From positions 186,001 to 250,000 of the forward strand of contig CALABS010000077.1 of the NCBI GenBank assembly GCA_937887565.1: a stretch of 64,000 nt of DNA, read 5' to 3'. The notes beneath the pieces are model-generated. The model was not told where the DNA came from, made no database searches, and saw only the letters and a program-made list of their open reading frames with translations. The position numbers and the translations under genes are program-made. Positions 25,431-34,708 of the stretch are shown piece after piece; the first letter of the stretch is position 1, and the number at the start of each line of letters is the position of its first letter. Origin of the DNA: an uncultured Rhodospirillaceae bacterium (GTDB lineage: Bacteria; Pseudomonadota; Alphaproteobacteria; Rhodospirillales; Magnetospirillaceae).

Positions 25431-27467
25431 TCATCCTTGAATCACCGGTTCCAGCGCCACCGCCGCGTCGTGGAAGACGGCGCCGCCCACGGGCGGCGCA
25501 GGCAGATCCGAGATCAGCTGGTTGACGCCGATGCCCTCGGGGAAGGCGGTGTCGTCCCAGATGCCTTCCACCGCCACCACGCCCCTTGCGATGCCGTCGA
25601 AGCTCCTGGCGTGCACGGTGACGGCGCCGCGGCGGTTGCGGATGCGGATCGGTTGTCCGTCGGCGAGGCCCAGGGCGGTGAAATCGTCGGGATGGACCAG
25701 CGCCGTGGGCCGTCCGGCCATGCGGCGTGAGGTCGGGGTCTCGTTGAAGGTGGAATTCAAGAAATGCCGCGACGGCGGCGTGATGAGGCGGAACGGGTGC
25801 TCGGGCGTCGCCTCCTCGGGCGGCATGTGGTCGGGCAGGGGCGGCAGTCCTTCCACTCCCCAGTCGGGGGCGAAGCGGAACCTGCCGCCGTGGCCGAACC
25901 CGTCGAGGAAATGCGCCTTCTCGAACGGCATGGCGCGGTCCAGCCAGCGCATGGCCGCCAGCTCGTCGGCCGGCGGCAGGTCCGAGGCCCCGAGGCAAGC
26001 GTCGATCAGCTCCCATTCGCTCATGGCGAAGCTGGGATGGGCGGCGCCCAGGCGGTGGGCCAGGTCGGCGATGACCCGGTGGTTGGATCGCGCCTCGCTC
26101 ACCGCCGGGATCACGGCGCGGGCCACCTGCAGGAAGGTGTGGCCGTAGGAGGTGTAGAGGTCGTCGTGCTCCAGGAAGGTGGTGGCCGGCAGCACGATGT
26201 CGGCGAAGCGGGCGGTGGTGGTCATCACCTGCTCGTGCACCGCCAGGAACAGATCGTCGCGGGCGAGGCCGGCGCGCACCCGGTTGCTGTCGGGGGCCAC
26301 GGTCGCCGGGTTGGAATTCTGCACGATCATGGCGGTGACCGGCGGGCCGCCCTTCAGCGCCCCGGCGTCGCCGGTCAGCACGGCGCCGATGCGGCTCATG
26401 TCGAGGACGCGCGCGCCGGGCTCGGGCAGATCGAGGGCGTCCATCAGCGTGCGGTCGAGGGCGAAGCAGCCGCTCATGGATTGGGTGGCGCCGCCGCCCC
26501 GGTGCCGCCAGGCGCCGGTGACGGCCGGCAGGCAGCTGGCCGCGTGCAGATTGACGGCGCCGTTGCGCGACCGCGTGAAGCCGTAGCCCAGGCGGATCCA
26601 GGCCCGCTGGGTCGAGCCGTAAAGCTTGGCGAAGTCCTCGATGGCGTCGGACGGCAGGCCGGTGATGTCGCCGGCCCAGCCGGGATTGCGCAGCGCCAGA
26701 TGGGCCTCCAGGCGGTCGGCGCCGTCGGTGTAGCGGGCCAGGTAGTCGCGGTCGGCGAACCCGTCGCGGAACAGCACGTGCATCACGCCGGCCGCCAGGG
26801 CGCCGTCGGTGCCGGGCCGGGGCATCAGGTGCAGGTCGGCCTTCTCGGCGGTGGGCGAGCGGTAGGGGTCGATCACCACCAGCTTGGCGCCCCGCCCGCG
26901 CTTGGCCTCGACGATCAGGCTCATCAGGTGCATCTGGGTGGCGGCCGGATTGGCGCCCCAGATGACGATCAGGTCGCTTTCGACGATCTCGCGCGGGTCG
27001 ACGCCCCATTTGGCGCCGACGCCGGCCATCCAGCCGGCGCCGCCGATGGACGAGCAGATGGTCCGCTGCTGGCCGGAATAGCCCATGGCCCGGCGCAGCC
27101 GGTTGGTGGAGCCCATCTGCACCAGTCCCATGGTGCCGGCATAGAGATAGGGCCAGACCGCCTCGGGGCCGTGCCGGGCGGTGGCGGCCTTGAAGCGGTC
27201 GGCGATCTCGTCCAGCGCCTCGTCCCAGCCGATGCGCGCGAACCGGCCCTCGCCCTTGGCGCCCACCCGCCGCAGCGGGTGCAGCACCCGGTTGGGATTG
27301 TGGACGCGCTCGGCGTAGCGGGCGACCTTGGCGCAGATGACGCCATCGGTATAGGGCATCTTGGCGCCGCGCAGGCGGCCGACGGTGCCGTCGGGCCGGC
27401 GTTCCACCTCCAGCGCGCAGGCGCTGGGGCAGTCGTGCGGGCAGACGCTGGGAACGATGGTCGTCAT
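25431..27467 (-). CDS. molybdopterin oxidoreductase with [4Fe-4S] cluster
   Basis: The 678-residue enzyme is a DMSO-reductase-family catalytic subunit. An N-terminal CPHDCPSAC plus a later GVICAK cysteine holds a [4Fe-4S] cluster. LIVIWGANPAATQ, MIVQNSNPATVAPDSN and FADIVLPATTFLEHDDLY bind the bis-MGD cofactor, and the C-terminal PTALVHPDDFTALGLADGQPIRIRN is the MoCo-binding barrel. No twin-arginine signal is seen, so it is cytoplasmic. No electron-transfer subunits are adjacent, as in other stand-alone members such as BisC-like or FdhF-like enzymes. GGAGGTTCGAGCCC supports the ATG at 27467. Substrate unknown. Confidence 0.88.
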   Translation of the reverse strand: MTTIVPSVCPHDCPSACALEVERRPDGTVGRLRGAKMPYTDGVICAKVARYAERVHNPNRVLHPLRRVGAKGEGRFARIGWDEALDEIADRFKAATARHGPEAVWPYLYAGTMGLVQMGSTNRLRRAMGYSGQQRTICSSIGGAGWMAGVGAKWGVDPREIVESDLIVIWGANPAATQMHLMSLIVEAKRGRGAKLVVIDPYRSPTAEKADLHLMPRPGTDGALAAGVMHVLFRDGFADRDYLARYTDGADRLEAHLALRNPGWAGDITGLPSDAIEDFAKLYGSTQRAWIRLGYGFTRSRNGAVNLHAASCLPAVTGAWRHRGGGATQSMSGCFALDRTLMDALDLPEPGARVLDMSRIGAVLTGDAGALKGGPPVTAMIVQNSNPATVAPDSNRVRAGLARDDLFLAVHEQVMTTTARFADIVLPATTFLEHDDLYTSYGHTFLQVARAVIPAVSEARSNHRVIADLAHRLGAAHPSFAMSEWELIDACLGASDLPPADELAAMRWLDRAMPFEKAHFLDGFGHGGRFRFAPDWGVEGLPPLPDHMPPEEATPEHPFRLITPPSRHFLNSTFNETPTSRRMAGRPTALVHPDDFTALGLADGQPIRIRNRRGAVTVHARSFDGIARGVVAVEGIWDDTAFPEGIGVNQLISDLPAPPVGGAVFHDAAVALEPVIQG

Positions 27468-27578
27468 GGGCTCGAACCTCCGCGCGGACTGTAGCCGGTC
27501 AACGGCTTCCGCACCAGTCCCGGCGGTGCTATGCTGCCGCGACATCTAGAGGCAGGACCAGCCGGAAAGGACCAGCCA

Positions 27579-28685
27579 TTGACGACAAGTCCCGTCGACC
27601 GCATCGACTGCGCCGTCATCGGCGCCGGCGTCGTCGGGCTGGCCGTGGCGCGCGCCCTGGCGCTGGCGGGGCGCGAGGTGGTGGTGCTGGACGCTGGCGA
27701 CGCCGTCGGCACCGGCATCTCGTCGCGCAATTCCGAGGTCGTCCATGCCGGCATGTACTATCCCGAGGGCAGCCTGAAGGCGCGGCTGTGCGTGCGCGGC
27801 AACCGCCTGCTGCGCGCCTATGCCAAGGACCACCGGGTGCCGTTCCGCATGGTCGGCAAGCTGATCGTCGCGTCCGACGCCGAGGAGGAGGCGAAGCTTG
27901 ACGCCATCCTGGCGCGCGGCCGCGCCAACGGCGTCGATTCGCTGATCACGGTCTCGGCGCGCGAGGCACGGGCCATGGAGCCCGAGCTGGACTGCGTCGC
28001 CGCCCTGTATTCGCCGGCCACCGGCATCATCGACAGCCACGGGCTCATGCTGGCGCTTCAGGGCGACGCCGAGGCCAAGGGCGCCGCCATCGCCTTCCGC
28101 TCGCCGGTGACCGCCGGGCAGGTGGGGGATTCGGGGGTTCTGCTGCATGTGGGCGGCGAGCTCCCGTCGCAGCTGCTGGCCCGCACCGTGGTGGTGGCGG
28201 CCGGCCTGGCCGCGTGCCCGGTGGCCCGCTCGCTGGGCCTGCCCAACGTGCCCGCCGAGCGGCTGTGCAAGGGCAGCTATTTCACTCTTACCGGCCGGAT
28301 GCCGTTCCGCCGGCTGGTCTATCCGGTGCCGGTGTCGGCGGGGCTGGGCATCCATTATACCGTGGACATGGCCGGGCGCGGCCGCTTCGGACCCGACGTC
28401 GAATGGGTCGAGGCCGAGGACTACGCCGTCGACCCCGCCCGCGCCGAGGCCTTCGCCGGCGCCATCCGCCGTTATTGGCCGCGCCTCGACGCCGGCCGGC
28501 TCGAGCCGGCCCATGCCGGCATCCGCCCCAAGATTTGCGGCCCCGACGATCCGGCGGCCGATTTCGTCATCCATGGCCCCCGCGACCACGGCATGCCGGG
28601 GGTGGTGGCGCTTTACGGCATCGAATCGCCCGGCCTGACCGCCTGCCTGGCCATCGCCGAGCACGTCGGGGACTTGGCGCGATGA
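27579..28685 (+). CDS. FAD-dependent oxidoreductase, L-2-hydroxyglutarate oxidase-like
   Basis: The 368-residue flavoprotein has an N-terminal dinucleotide fold (CAVIGAGVVGLAVARALALAG) and the DAO-family signature SSRNSEVVHAGMYYPEGSLKARLCVRGN. The latter is characteristic of LhgO-like oxidases of 2-hydroxy acids. The C-terminus GVVALYGIESPGLTACLAIAEHV closes the FAD site. I place the start at the TTG at 27579: GGAAAGGA lies 8 bases upstream, whereas the ATG at 27531 has no site and adds an unlikely tail. The stop overlaps the next start (ATGA). LhgO itself is possible, but other 2-hydroxy acids cannot be excluded. Confidence 0.82.
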   Translation: MTTSPVDRIDCAVIGAGVVGLAVARALALAGREVVVLDAGDAVGTGISSRNSEVVHAGMYYPEGSLKARLCVRGNRLLRAYAKDHRVPFRMVGKLIVASDAEEEAKLDAILARGRANGVDSLITVSAREARAMEPELDCVAALYSPATGIIDSHGLMLALQGDAEAKGAAIAFRSPVTAGQVGDSGVLLHVGGELPSQLLARTVVVAAGLAACPVARSLGLPNVPAERLCKGSYFTLTGRMPFRRLVYPVPVSAGLGIHYTVDMAGRGRFGPDVEWVEAEDYAVDPARAEAFAGAIRRYWPRLDAGRLEPAHAGIRPKICGPDDPAADFVIHGPRDHGMPGVVALYGIESPGLTACLAIAEHVGDLAR

Positions 28686-29902
28686 GGGCGGTCGCGGTCC
28701 TGGCCGCCCTGCTGCTGGCCGCTCCCGTCGCCGCCGCGACGCTGGAGCCGCCCCGCGACTGGCGGCCGCCGCCCATCGAGGACATCCCCAACCACCGCCA
28801 ACTGTGGCGTGACGTGCTGGTGGAACTGGCCACCTACGCCAAGGGGCGCGACAAGGACTTCATCGTCCTGGCGCGGGGCGGCGTCGAACTGGTGGTCAAG
28901 GGCGAGCGCGAGGCCGAGTGGGAGCAGGAGCGCGACCCCGAGGGCCTGACCTTCGAGAAGCGGCTGCCGTTGAAATGGGTGTTCCGCGAATATGTGAAGG
29001 TCCTGGACGGTCTGGTCCTGGATGGCCTCTATTGTGGCCCCTATGCCTTCGACAAGCCGCTCGCCGAGGCCGTCAAGGACCGCAAGGACCTGGACGCCGT
29101 CCTGGCCGAGGAACGGGCGCGCGGCATCGTGCGGCCGCCGGTGCCGGTCCCCATGGGGCCGTTCAGCATCGATCCCAAGGAGGAGCTGCGCAAGCACAAG
29201 GAATGGCGCCAGAAGGTCGAGAAGACCGAGCGCCAGCGCCGTGTCGTCTATGCCATGGACGCCATGCGCGCCAACGGCCGCCGCATCCTGTCCATCGAGG
29301 ATTGCGCCTCGCGCAAGGAGGCCGAGGCGGCGCTGCGGGCCTCGGATCGCGACCGGGTGCTGAGTTTAGCCGGCGCCGGCATCGCCCGCCTCGACACCAT
29401 CCCCAAGGGCTTCGCCCACCGCGAGAACGCCGATCCCGTCCGCACCGTCACCACCGCCCGCAACTGGCTGCCGATGTTGAAGGGCGACAAATACGGCAGC
29501 AAGGCCGAGTGGCTGATGGCGCTGGAGCAGACCAACGACGACCTGCTGCTGGTGGACGTGGCCTATCGCGGCGGCGATCCCTTGACCACGGAGGAGGTCC
29601 GCCGCCTCAAGTTCAAGCAGCTTGGGTCGGCGCGGCTGGTGCTGGCGGTGCTGCCGGTGGGCATGGCGCACGACTGGCGCCTTTATTGGAAGAAGGGCTG
29701 GCGGGCCGGCGAGCCGCCCTTCCTGTTCGCCCCCGATCCCGACGAGCCCGGCGCCTTCTACGCCGACCTGGAGAAGGCCGAGTGGCGGCAGATCCTCGGC
29801 AAGTACGTGGCCTGGGTGGTCGATCTGGGCTTCGACGGCATCGTCTTCGACGACCTCGACACGTATCTGTGGTTCGAGGAGCTGATGCCGCTGAGGGAAT
29901 GA
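28682..29902 (+). CDS. secreted GH114/TM1410-like glycosidase-related protein
   Basis: The 406-residue protein starts with a signal peptide (MRAVAVLAALLLAAPVAAA). The N-terminal half is charged and helical and not recognised. The C-terminal half looks like the TIM-barrel end of the TM1410/GH114 family, which includes endo-alpha-1,4-polygalactosaminidases: LVLAVLPVGMAHDWRLYWKKGW, then LGFDGIVFDDLDTYLWFEEL with paired acidic residues. It is therefore a candidate periplasmic or exported amino-sugar polymer hydrolase. The start overlaps the upstream oxidase stop. Only the C-terminal half supports the family call. Confidence 0.6.
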   Translation: MRAVAVLAALLLAAPVAAATLEPPRDWRPPPIEDIPNHRQLWRDVLVELATYAKGRDKDFIVLARGGVELVVKGEREAEWEQERDPEGLTFEKRLPLKWVFREYVKVLDGLVLDGLYCGPYAFDKPLAEAVKDRKDLDAVLAEERARGIVRPPVPVPMGPFSIDPKEELRKHKEWRQKVEKTERQRRVVYAMDAMRANGRRILSIEDCASRKEAEAALRASDRDRVLSLAGAGIARLDTIPKGFAHRENADPVRTVTTARNWLPMLKGDKYGSKAEWLMALEQTNDDLLLVDVAYRGGDPLTTEEVRRLKFKQLGSARLVLAVLPVGMAHDWRLYWKKGWRAGEPPFLFAPDPDEPGAFYADLEKAEWRQILGKYVAWVVDLGFDGIVFDDLDTYLWFEELMPLRE

Positions 29903-29906
29903 GGCG

Positions 29907-31547
29907 ATGCTGAAGCCCGCCCGCAGCTACGAGGAAGCCTGCCGCACCTTCCGCTGGCGCATTCCCGAGCGCTACAACGTCGCCTTCGACGTCTGCGACC
30001 GCCAGACCATGGCCGGCGCCGACGGCCACCGCACCGCGCTGATCGTCGAGGCCGCCGACGGGTCCGCCGAGCGCTATACCTTCCACGTCCTGCGCCTGCT
30101 GTCCAACCGGCTCGCCAACGTCCTGGCGTCGCGGGGCGTGAGGCCGGACGACCGGGTGGTGGTGTCGTTCGGGCCGTCTGCCGAGGCGGCGGTGACGGTC
30201 CTCGCGGTGGCCAAGATGGGGGCGGTGGCGGTGCCGGTGCCGGACACGCTGGGCACCGAACCGCTGGCCTGGCGGCTGGCCGATTCGGGGGCCGTCGCGG
30301 CGGTGGTGGATGGGGCCGTCGCCCCGCGCCTGGTGGCGGTGCGTGACGCGGTTCCGGGGCTGGCGGCGGTGCTGGCGGCCGGCGATGCCCCGACCGGGAC
30401 CGACGAATTGTGGTCGGCCATGGAACTGGCCTCGGACCAGTTCACTCCGGCGCTCACCGCCGCCGACGATCCCGCCTTCGTCTTCTATCCCCGCCATGCC
30501 GCCGGCAAGCCGGCGGGGGCGGTGCATGCGCACCGGTCCCTGGCCGGCAACCTGCCGGCGGTCGAGTTCGCCCTGGGATTCTTCCCTCAGTTCGGCGACA
30601 TCATGGTGGCGGCGGACGAGTGGATGAGCCTCGAGGGGCTGTTGTGGTCGCTGCTGCCGGCCTGGCACCACGGGGTGCCGGTGGTGGCGGGCAAGGGAAG
30701 CTTCCGGGCCGAGGCGACGCTGGGGTTGATGGCCCGGCACGGGGGGCGGGTGGCGGTCCTGCCGGCCCACCATTTGTCCGCCCTGGCCGACGCCGCCGTG
30801 CGGGCCGGGCGCCATCCGCTGCCGCGCGCCATGGCGGTCCACGGACCGGCTGCCGGCACGGAATTGAACAAGGTGGCGGGGATTTTCGGCGTGCCGGCCA
30901 ACGAGATTTGGGGGACCCTCGAGACGGGTGCCGTCGTCGCCTCCAACGGTGCCGTGATGGAATCCCGTCCCGGATCGCCAGGCCGCGCCGCGCCGGGTGT
31001 CACGGTCGAGGCCGTCGACGAGCATGGCCGGGTGATGCGGGCGGGCGAGAACGGAATGCTGGCGGTGGCGCCGGGAGCCCCGGGCGGGTTCCTGGGCTAC
31101 GCCGGCGAGGACCCGCCGGGACGCATGCGCCTGCCCAGCGGCTGGCTGATGACCGGCCGCATCGGCAGCCGCGACCTCGACGGCTATGTCTGGCCGGAGG
31201 CGACGACGGGCGAGGGGGACGCCGTGGTGGCCGGCCTGCCGGTGGTCCTGGACGAGGTCGAGGGGGTGATGGCGCTTCACCCCAAGGTCCGGCAGGCGGC
31301 GCTGGTGTGGACCGGAAGCCAGCTCAAGGCCTTCGTGGTCCTCGCCGATGGCGCCGACCAGACCGTGGACCTTGCCCGTGAGTTGCAGTCATGGTGCACC
31401 GCCCGCCGCGCCGTTCACGAGGCGCCGACCCGGATCCAGTTTGTCGGCGACATTCCTCGTGACGAGGCAGGGCGCCCGTGCCGCGAAATGCTGGTACGGG
31501 ACCTCCGCTTGACCCCGCCGGACCCCGAGGAGCGGCCGCGATATTGA
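29907..31547 (+). CDS. degenerate acyl-CoA synthetase-like protein
   Basis: The 546-residue protein follows the layout of medium-chain acyl-CoA synthetases (AcsM-like N-terminus RWRIPERYNVAFDVCDR, LSNRLANVLASRGVRPDDRV). Yet the catalytic motifs are eroded. The P-loop expected as YTSGTTGxPKG reads YPRHAAGKPAGAVHAHR, the YGxTE motif reads WGTLETG, and the hinge TGD reads TGRIG. Residues near the end (IPRDEAGRPCREML) lack the usual GKxxR lysine. It probably no longer adenylates normally. The frame is intact over its whole length, so it is under selection as a protein. It begins 4 bases after the GH114-like gene. Confidence 0.7.
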   Translation: MLKPARSYEEACRTFRWRIPERYNVAFDVCDRQTMAGADGHRTALIVEAADGSAERYTFHVLRLLSNRLANVLASRGVRPDDRVVVSFGPSAEAAVTVLAVAKMGAVAVPVPDTLGTEPLAWRLADSGAVAAVVDGAVAPRLVAVRDAVPGLAAVLAAGDAPTGTDELWSAMELASDQFTPALTAADDPAFVFYPRHAAGKPAGAVHAHRSLAGNLPAVEFALGFFPQFGDIMVAADEWMSLEGLLWSLLPAWHHGVPVVAGKGSFRAEATLGLMARHGGRVAVLPAHHLSALADAAVRAGRHPLPRAMAVHGPAAGTELNKVAGIFGVPANEIWGTLETGAVVASNGAVMESRPGSPGRAAPGVTVEAVDEHGRVMRAGENGMLAVAPGAPGGFLGYAGEDPPGRMRLPSGWLMTGRIGSRDLDGYVWPEATTGEGDAVVAGLPVVLDEVEGVMALHPKVRQAALVWTGSQLKAFVVLADGADQTVDLARELQSWCTARRAVHEAPTRIQFVGDIPRDEAGRPCREMLVRDLRLTPPDPEERPRY

Positions 31548-31611
31548 CGGAAGTTTAACGGGTGTTCACGCCCTAATCGGCGGGACACTCAATCGGTTGA
31601 AAGAGGTTGCC

Positions 31612-32346
31612 ATGCCGTCGCTGATTACTGTTCCGTGCGTGTTCGCCTCGCTTTCGACCGAGGTCACGCTGCCCGATACGTCGAACATGGACCAGATATT
31701 GCGGGAGATATCCGCCGGGAAGACCTATCCGGCGCTGCCGTTCCTGGCGGACGACGTCGATCTGGTCATGGATATCGGCGCCAATGTCGGCATCGCCGCC
31801 ATCTTCTTCAGCGCGGTCTATCCCAAGGCGCGCATCTTCGCGTACGAGCCGTCGGCGCGGACGTTCGAAACGCTCGCCGCCAACGCGCAGCGGGTCAAGG
31901 GGGTCACTCCGATCCATGCCGGCCTGTCGGACGCCGACGGCACGACGGAGATTATCTTCGGCTACAGCGGAGAAACGACCTCCCTTTATCGCAACCCGAT
32001 GACGACCGGCGACGCCGAAACCATCCGCCTGATCCGGGCGTCCGCGGAATTCGACCGGGTGTTGGAGGGGGCGCGGTTTCCGGTCCTGAAGATCGACACC
32101 GAGGGAAGCGAGGTGCCCGTGCTGAGGGATCTCGGATCGCGCATCCAGCGCGTCGCCGCCCTTTACCTCGAATACCACAGCGAGGAAGACCGTGTGTGGA
32201 TCGACCGCTTGGCGGCGGACAACGGATTGACGTTGTTCTCGTCCGAGGCCAGCCATCCGCACCGGGGCGAGGTTTGCTATGTGCGCCGGGCCATTCTCGA
32301 CGAGCGGACGCACTATTCCTCGCGCTACATCATCAACCACGGCTGA
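31612..32346 (+). CDS. FkbM-family SAM-dependent methyltransferase
   Basis: The 244-residue enzyme has the FkbM signature VMDIGANVGIAAIFFSAVYPKARIFAYEPS (motif I and the acidic ribose ligand). It also has the family-specific FPVLKIDTEGSEVPVL. FkbM proteins O-methylate sugars or polyketides. An AAGAGG site sets the start at 31612, rather than 31597. The next gene, a CMP-sugar synthetase, follows after 3 bases, so methylation of a nonulosonate or another flagellar glycan residue is a reasonable guess. The acceptor is not known. Confidence 0.83.
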   Translation: MPSLITVPCVFASLSTEVTLPDTSNMDQILREISAGKTYPALPFLADDVDLVMDIGANVGIAAIFFSAVYPKARIFAYEPSARTFETLAANAQRVKGVTPIHAGLSDADGTTEIIFGYSGETTSLYRNPMTTGDAETIRLIRASAEFDRVLEGARFPVLKIDTEGSEVPVLRDLGSRIQRVAALYLEYHSEEDRVWIDRLAADNGLTLFSSEASHPHRGEVCYVRRAILDERTHYSSRYIINHG

Positions 32347-32349
32347 CCC

Positions 32350-33039
32350 ATGGACCGGGGCAGGCGGGTCCTCGGACTGATCACCGCGCGCGGCGGGTCG
32401 CAGGGAATCCCACGCAAGAATCTCCGCGATCTGGCCGGCAAGCCGATGATCGCCTGGACGGTCGAGGCGGCACGGGCCTGCCGGTCCATCGATCGGCTGA
32501 TCCTGTCCTCCGACGATCCCGAGATCATCGCCGTGGCCGAGGAATGGGGCTGCGAGGCGCCCTTCGTGCGGCCGCCGGAGTTGGCGACGTCCGAGGCGCG
32601 CAGCATCGACGTCATCCACCACGCCATGGACCAGGTGGGCGAGGGATTCGACTATCTGGTGCTGTTGCAGCCGACCTCGCCGTTGCGCATCGCCGCCGAC
32701 ATCGACGACTGTGTCGAGGCGTGCGAGCGATCCGGCGCCCCCGCCTGCGTCAGCGTCGCCCCCGACCCCCATTCCCTGGGCGTTCTGGTGACGATGGACG
32801 AAGGCAGTCGGCTGGCACGTCTGGTGGAAACCCCGGCCGGCAGCCATCGCCGACAGGATATGCCCGCCAGTTACGTCATCAACGGCGCGGTCTATGTCGC
32901 GCGTTGGGAGTGGCTGCGGCGGGCGGCGTCGTTCCTGGGCGACGGGACCATCGGCTGCGTGATGCCGCGCGAGCGCTCCATCGACATCGACGACCCGTTC
33001 GACCTGGAGATCGCGGCGTTTCTGTTGTCACGCCGTTAG
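32350..33039 (+). CDS. legF: CMP-nonulosonate cytidylyltransferase (NeuA/LegF type)
   Basis: This enzyme activates a nine-carbon acid sugar with CTP to give the CMP-sugar donor used by Maf. The 229-residue protein has LGLITARGGSQGIPRKNLRDLAGKPMIAWT (nucleotide-binding signature), ILSSDD, LLQPTSPLR, the ASYVINGAVYVAR sugar-binding segment and the ending SIDIDDPFDLEIA. It cannot be told by eye whether the sugar is legionaminate, pseudaminate or neuraminate; the GDP-type partner at 55464 favours legionaminate. The gene is convergent with the TPR protein gene, overlapping its end by 12 bases. Confidence 0.87.
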   Translation: MDRGRRVLGLITARGGSQGIPRKNLRDLAGKPMIAWTVEAARACRSIDRLILSSDDPEIIAVAEEWGCEAPFVRPPELATSEARSIDVIHHAMDQVGEGFDYLVLLQPTSPLRIAADIDDCVEACERSGAPACVSVAPDPHSLGVLVTMDEGSRLARLVETPAGSHRRQDMPASYVINGAVYVARWEWLRRAASFLGDGTIGCVMPRERSIDIDDPFDLEIAAFLLSRR

Positions 33040-34635
33040 GGCGGCGCCGACCCGATCGATCACCGCCGCCCAATCGCCCGCGCGTGGTTGGCGGAACAGG
33101 CGGGCGGTGGGGTACCAGGGGGTATCCTCTCGGTCCAGCATCCATCGCCAGTCCGGGGTCCACGGCAGCAGCAGCCACAGCGGCCGGGCCAATGCGCCGG
33201 CCAGATGGGCAACGGCCGTGTCGACCGCAATCACGAGATCCAGGGAGTGCATGATGGCGCCCAGGTCCTCCATCGACTCCCCGGGATAGGGGTGGAGGCG
33301 ATGGGCCATCCATGCCTGTTCTTCCGGTGACGGGTCCTTTTGCAGGGATACCATGCTGACGCCGGGAATGCGGGTCAGCGTCTCGATTCGATCCAGCGGG
33401 ATGGAGCGGTGGATGTCGACCGGGTTGTTTGGATTGCCCCGCCAGGCGATCCCCACCCTGCGTCCGGATAGGCCGGCGTAGTGGTCGGCGAATTTCGCCA
33501 CCAGGGCGGGATCGATGGAAAGATAGGGCACCTCGGCGGGGACCGTCTCGGGGGTCGTGCCGAGGATGTGGGGCAGGCTCATGAACGGCGCCTGGACGTC
33601 GTAGCGCGGCGGCACCCCCGGATGGACCTCGTCGACTCCCGGGACCGTCGCCAGCAGTGGCGCCAGGAAGCCGGCATTGGCGATGATCACGTGCCCGCCA
33701 CGGCGCTTGGCCTCGGTGGCGTAGCGCGCGAATTGGATGTAGTCGCCGATCCCCTGCTCACCCACCAGGGCGATGGCGCGTCCGTCGAGTGGTTCGCCGT
33801 TCCACCATGGGCCGGGCAAGGGGGCGGCGGGAAATCCATCGCAGGCGAACCGGTATTCGAATTCAGCGAATCCCTCGCGCCACCGCCCCAGGGCCAGCCA
33901 CATCAGGGCGCGGTTGAATCGATAGCCGTTGCCCTGGATATCGGGAGTGAGGGAGCGGGCGAAGGCGTCCTCCGCCTCGTCGAATCTCTGCGCCCGCGCC
34001 AGTACGCTCGCTAGGCTGCCCCACAGCAGCGGGGCGTCGTGTAGTTGCACCGCCATCTGGTAACAGGTCACGGCGTCGGCATCGCGGCCCAGTTCCTTGA
34101 GCAGGCTCCCAAGGTCATGGAGCACGCCCACGTGGCGGGGATCGATCCGGTGGGCTTCCATATAGTTGGCGCCGGCCTCGTTGCGCAGGCCGACACGCCG
34201 GAGAAGGTCGCCCAGCCCCTTGTGGGCGTCGAACGTCTTCGCCGCCGCCAGCGACCTCCGGTAAACCGCCTCGGCGGCATCGATGGCCCCCAGCTCCGCC
34301 AGCGCGGCGGCGATGGCGTTCAACTGGACCGGTGTGCAAAGGCCCTGTTCGATGGCGATCCGCAACTGGACCAGGGCTTCGGCGGTTCGGCCGGTCTGGC
34401 GGTAAAGAATGGCGAGGTTGACGCGGGCGTCGCAATGGGACGGGTCGACGTCCGTCGCCTTGAGCAGGCGGGCCTCGGCGCCAATGATATCGCCGCTTTG
34501 GGCCAGCGCCAGTCCTTGAAGCACCATGACGCCGGCGTCCGTCGGATGGCGGGCCAGATGCTCGGCGCACAACCCTGCCGCCTCGGTGGCGCGATGCCGG
34601 GCCAGCAGGTCGAGAATGCGGCCGGTGACATCCAT
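33028..34635 (-). CDS. TPR protein with GT9-like glycosyltransferase domain
   Basis: The 535-residue protein has about six TPR units (1-230; e.g. VLQGLALAQSGDIIGAEARLL, LRIAIEQG). A heptosyltransferase-like C-terminal half (about 290-535) follows: ALVGEQGIGDYIQFARYATE, RRVGIAWRGNP, VSLQKDPSPEE, then VDTAVAHLAGALARPLW and PWYPTARLFRQPRAGDW. The same C-terminal blocks occur in the proteins at 46910 and 48741. It could glycosylate or present flagellin or a glycan intermediate; there is no signal peptide. It lies downstream of the flagellin gene in the same direction, beyond the flagellin terminator. GGAGGGAG precedes the start. Confidence 0.75.
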   Translation of the reverse strand: MDVTGRILDLLARHRATEAAGLCAEHLARHPTDAGVMVLQGLALAQSGDIIGAEARLLKATDVDPSHCDARVNLAILYRQTGRTAEALVQLRIAIEQGLCTPVQLNAIAAALAELGAIDAAEAVYRRSLAAAKTFDAHKGLGDLLRRVGLRNEAGANYMEAHRIDPRHVGVLHDLGSLLKELGRDADAVTCYQMAVQLHDAPLLWGSLASVLARAQRFDEAEDAFARSLTPDIQGNGYRFNRALMWLALGRWREGFAEFEYRFACDGFPAAPLPGPWWNGEPLDGRAIALVGEQGIGDYIQFARYATEAKRRGGHVIIANAGFLAPLLATVPGVDEVHPGVPPRYDVQAPFMSLPHILGTTPETVPAEVPYLSIDPALVAKFADHYAGLSGRRVGIAWRGNPNNPVDIHRSIPLDRIETLTRIPGVSMVSLQKDPSPEEQAWMAHRLHPYPGESMEDLGAIMHSLDLVIAVDTAVAHLAGALARPLWLLLPWTPDWRWMLDREDTPWYPTARLFRQPRAGDWAAVIDRVGAALTA

Positions 34636-34655
34636 GCGCGACCACTCCCTCCATC

Positions 34656-34691
34656 AAAAAAAAGGGGCTCGCCAATGAACTGGCGAGCCCC
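34656..34691 (-). terminator. rho-independent terminator of the flagellin gene
   Basis: A perfect 11-base stem, GGGGCTCGCCA and TGGCGAGCCCC with a 6-base loop, is followed on the minus strand by eight T residues. It begins 17 bases after the flagellin stop. This is the strongest terminator in the window and suits a very highly expressed gene. It also isolates flagellin from the TPR gene downstream. Confidence 0.95.
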
Positions 34692-34708
34692 TGGTACTCA
34701 AGCGAGAT

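Noticed and set aside
25411..27009. Upstream extension of the mipZ frame to 804 codons
   Set aside because: The extension runs through the molybdopterin oxidoreductase gene in another frame and is Arg/Pro-rich; the MipZ start at 25410 has its own ribosome site.
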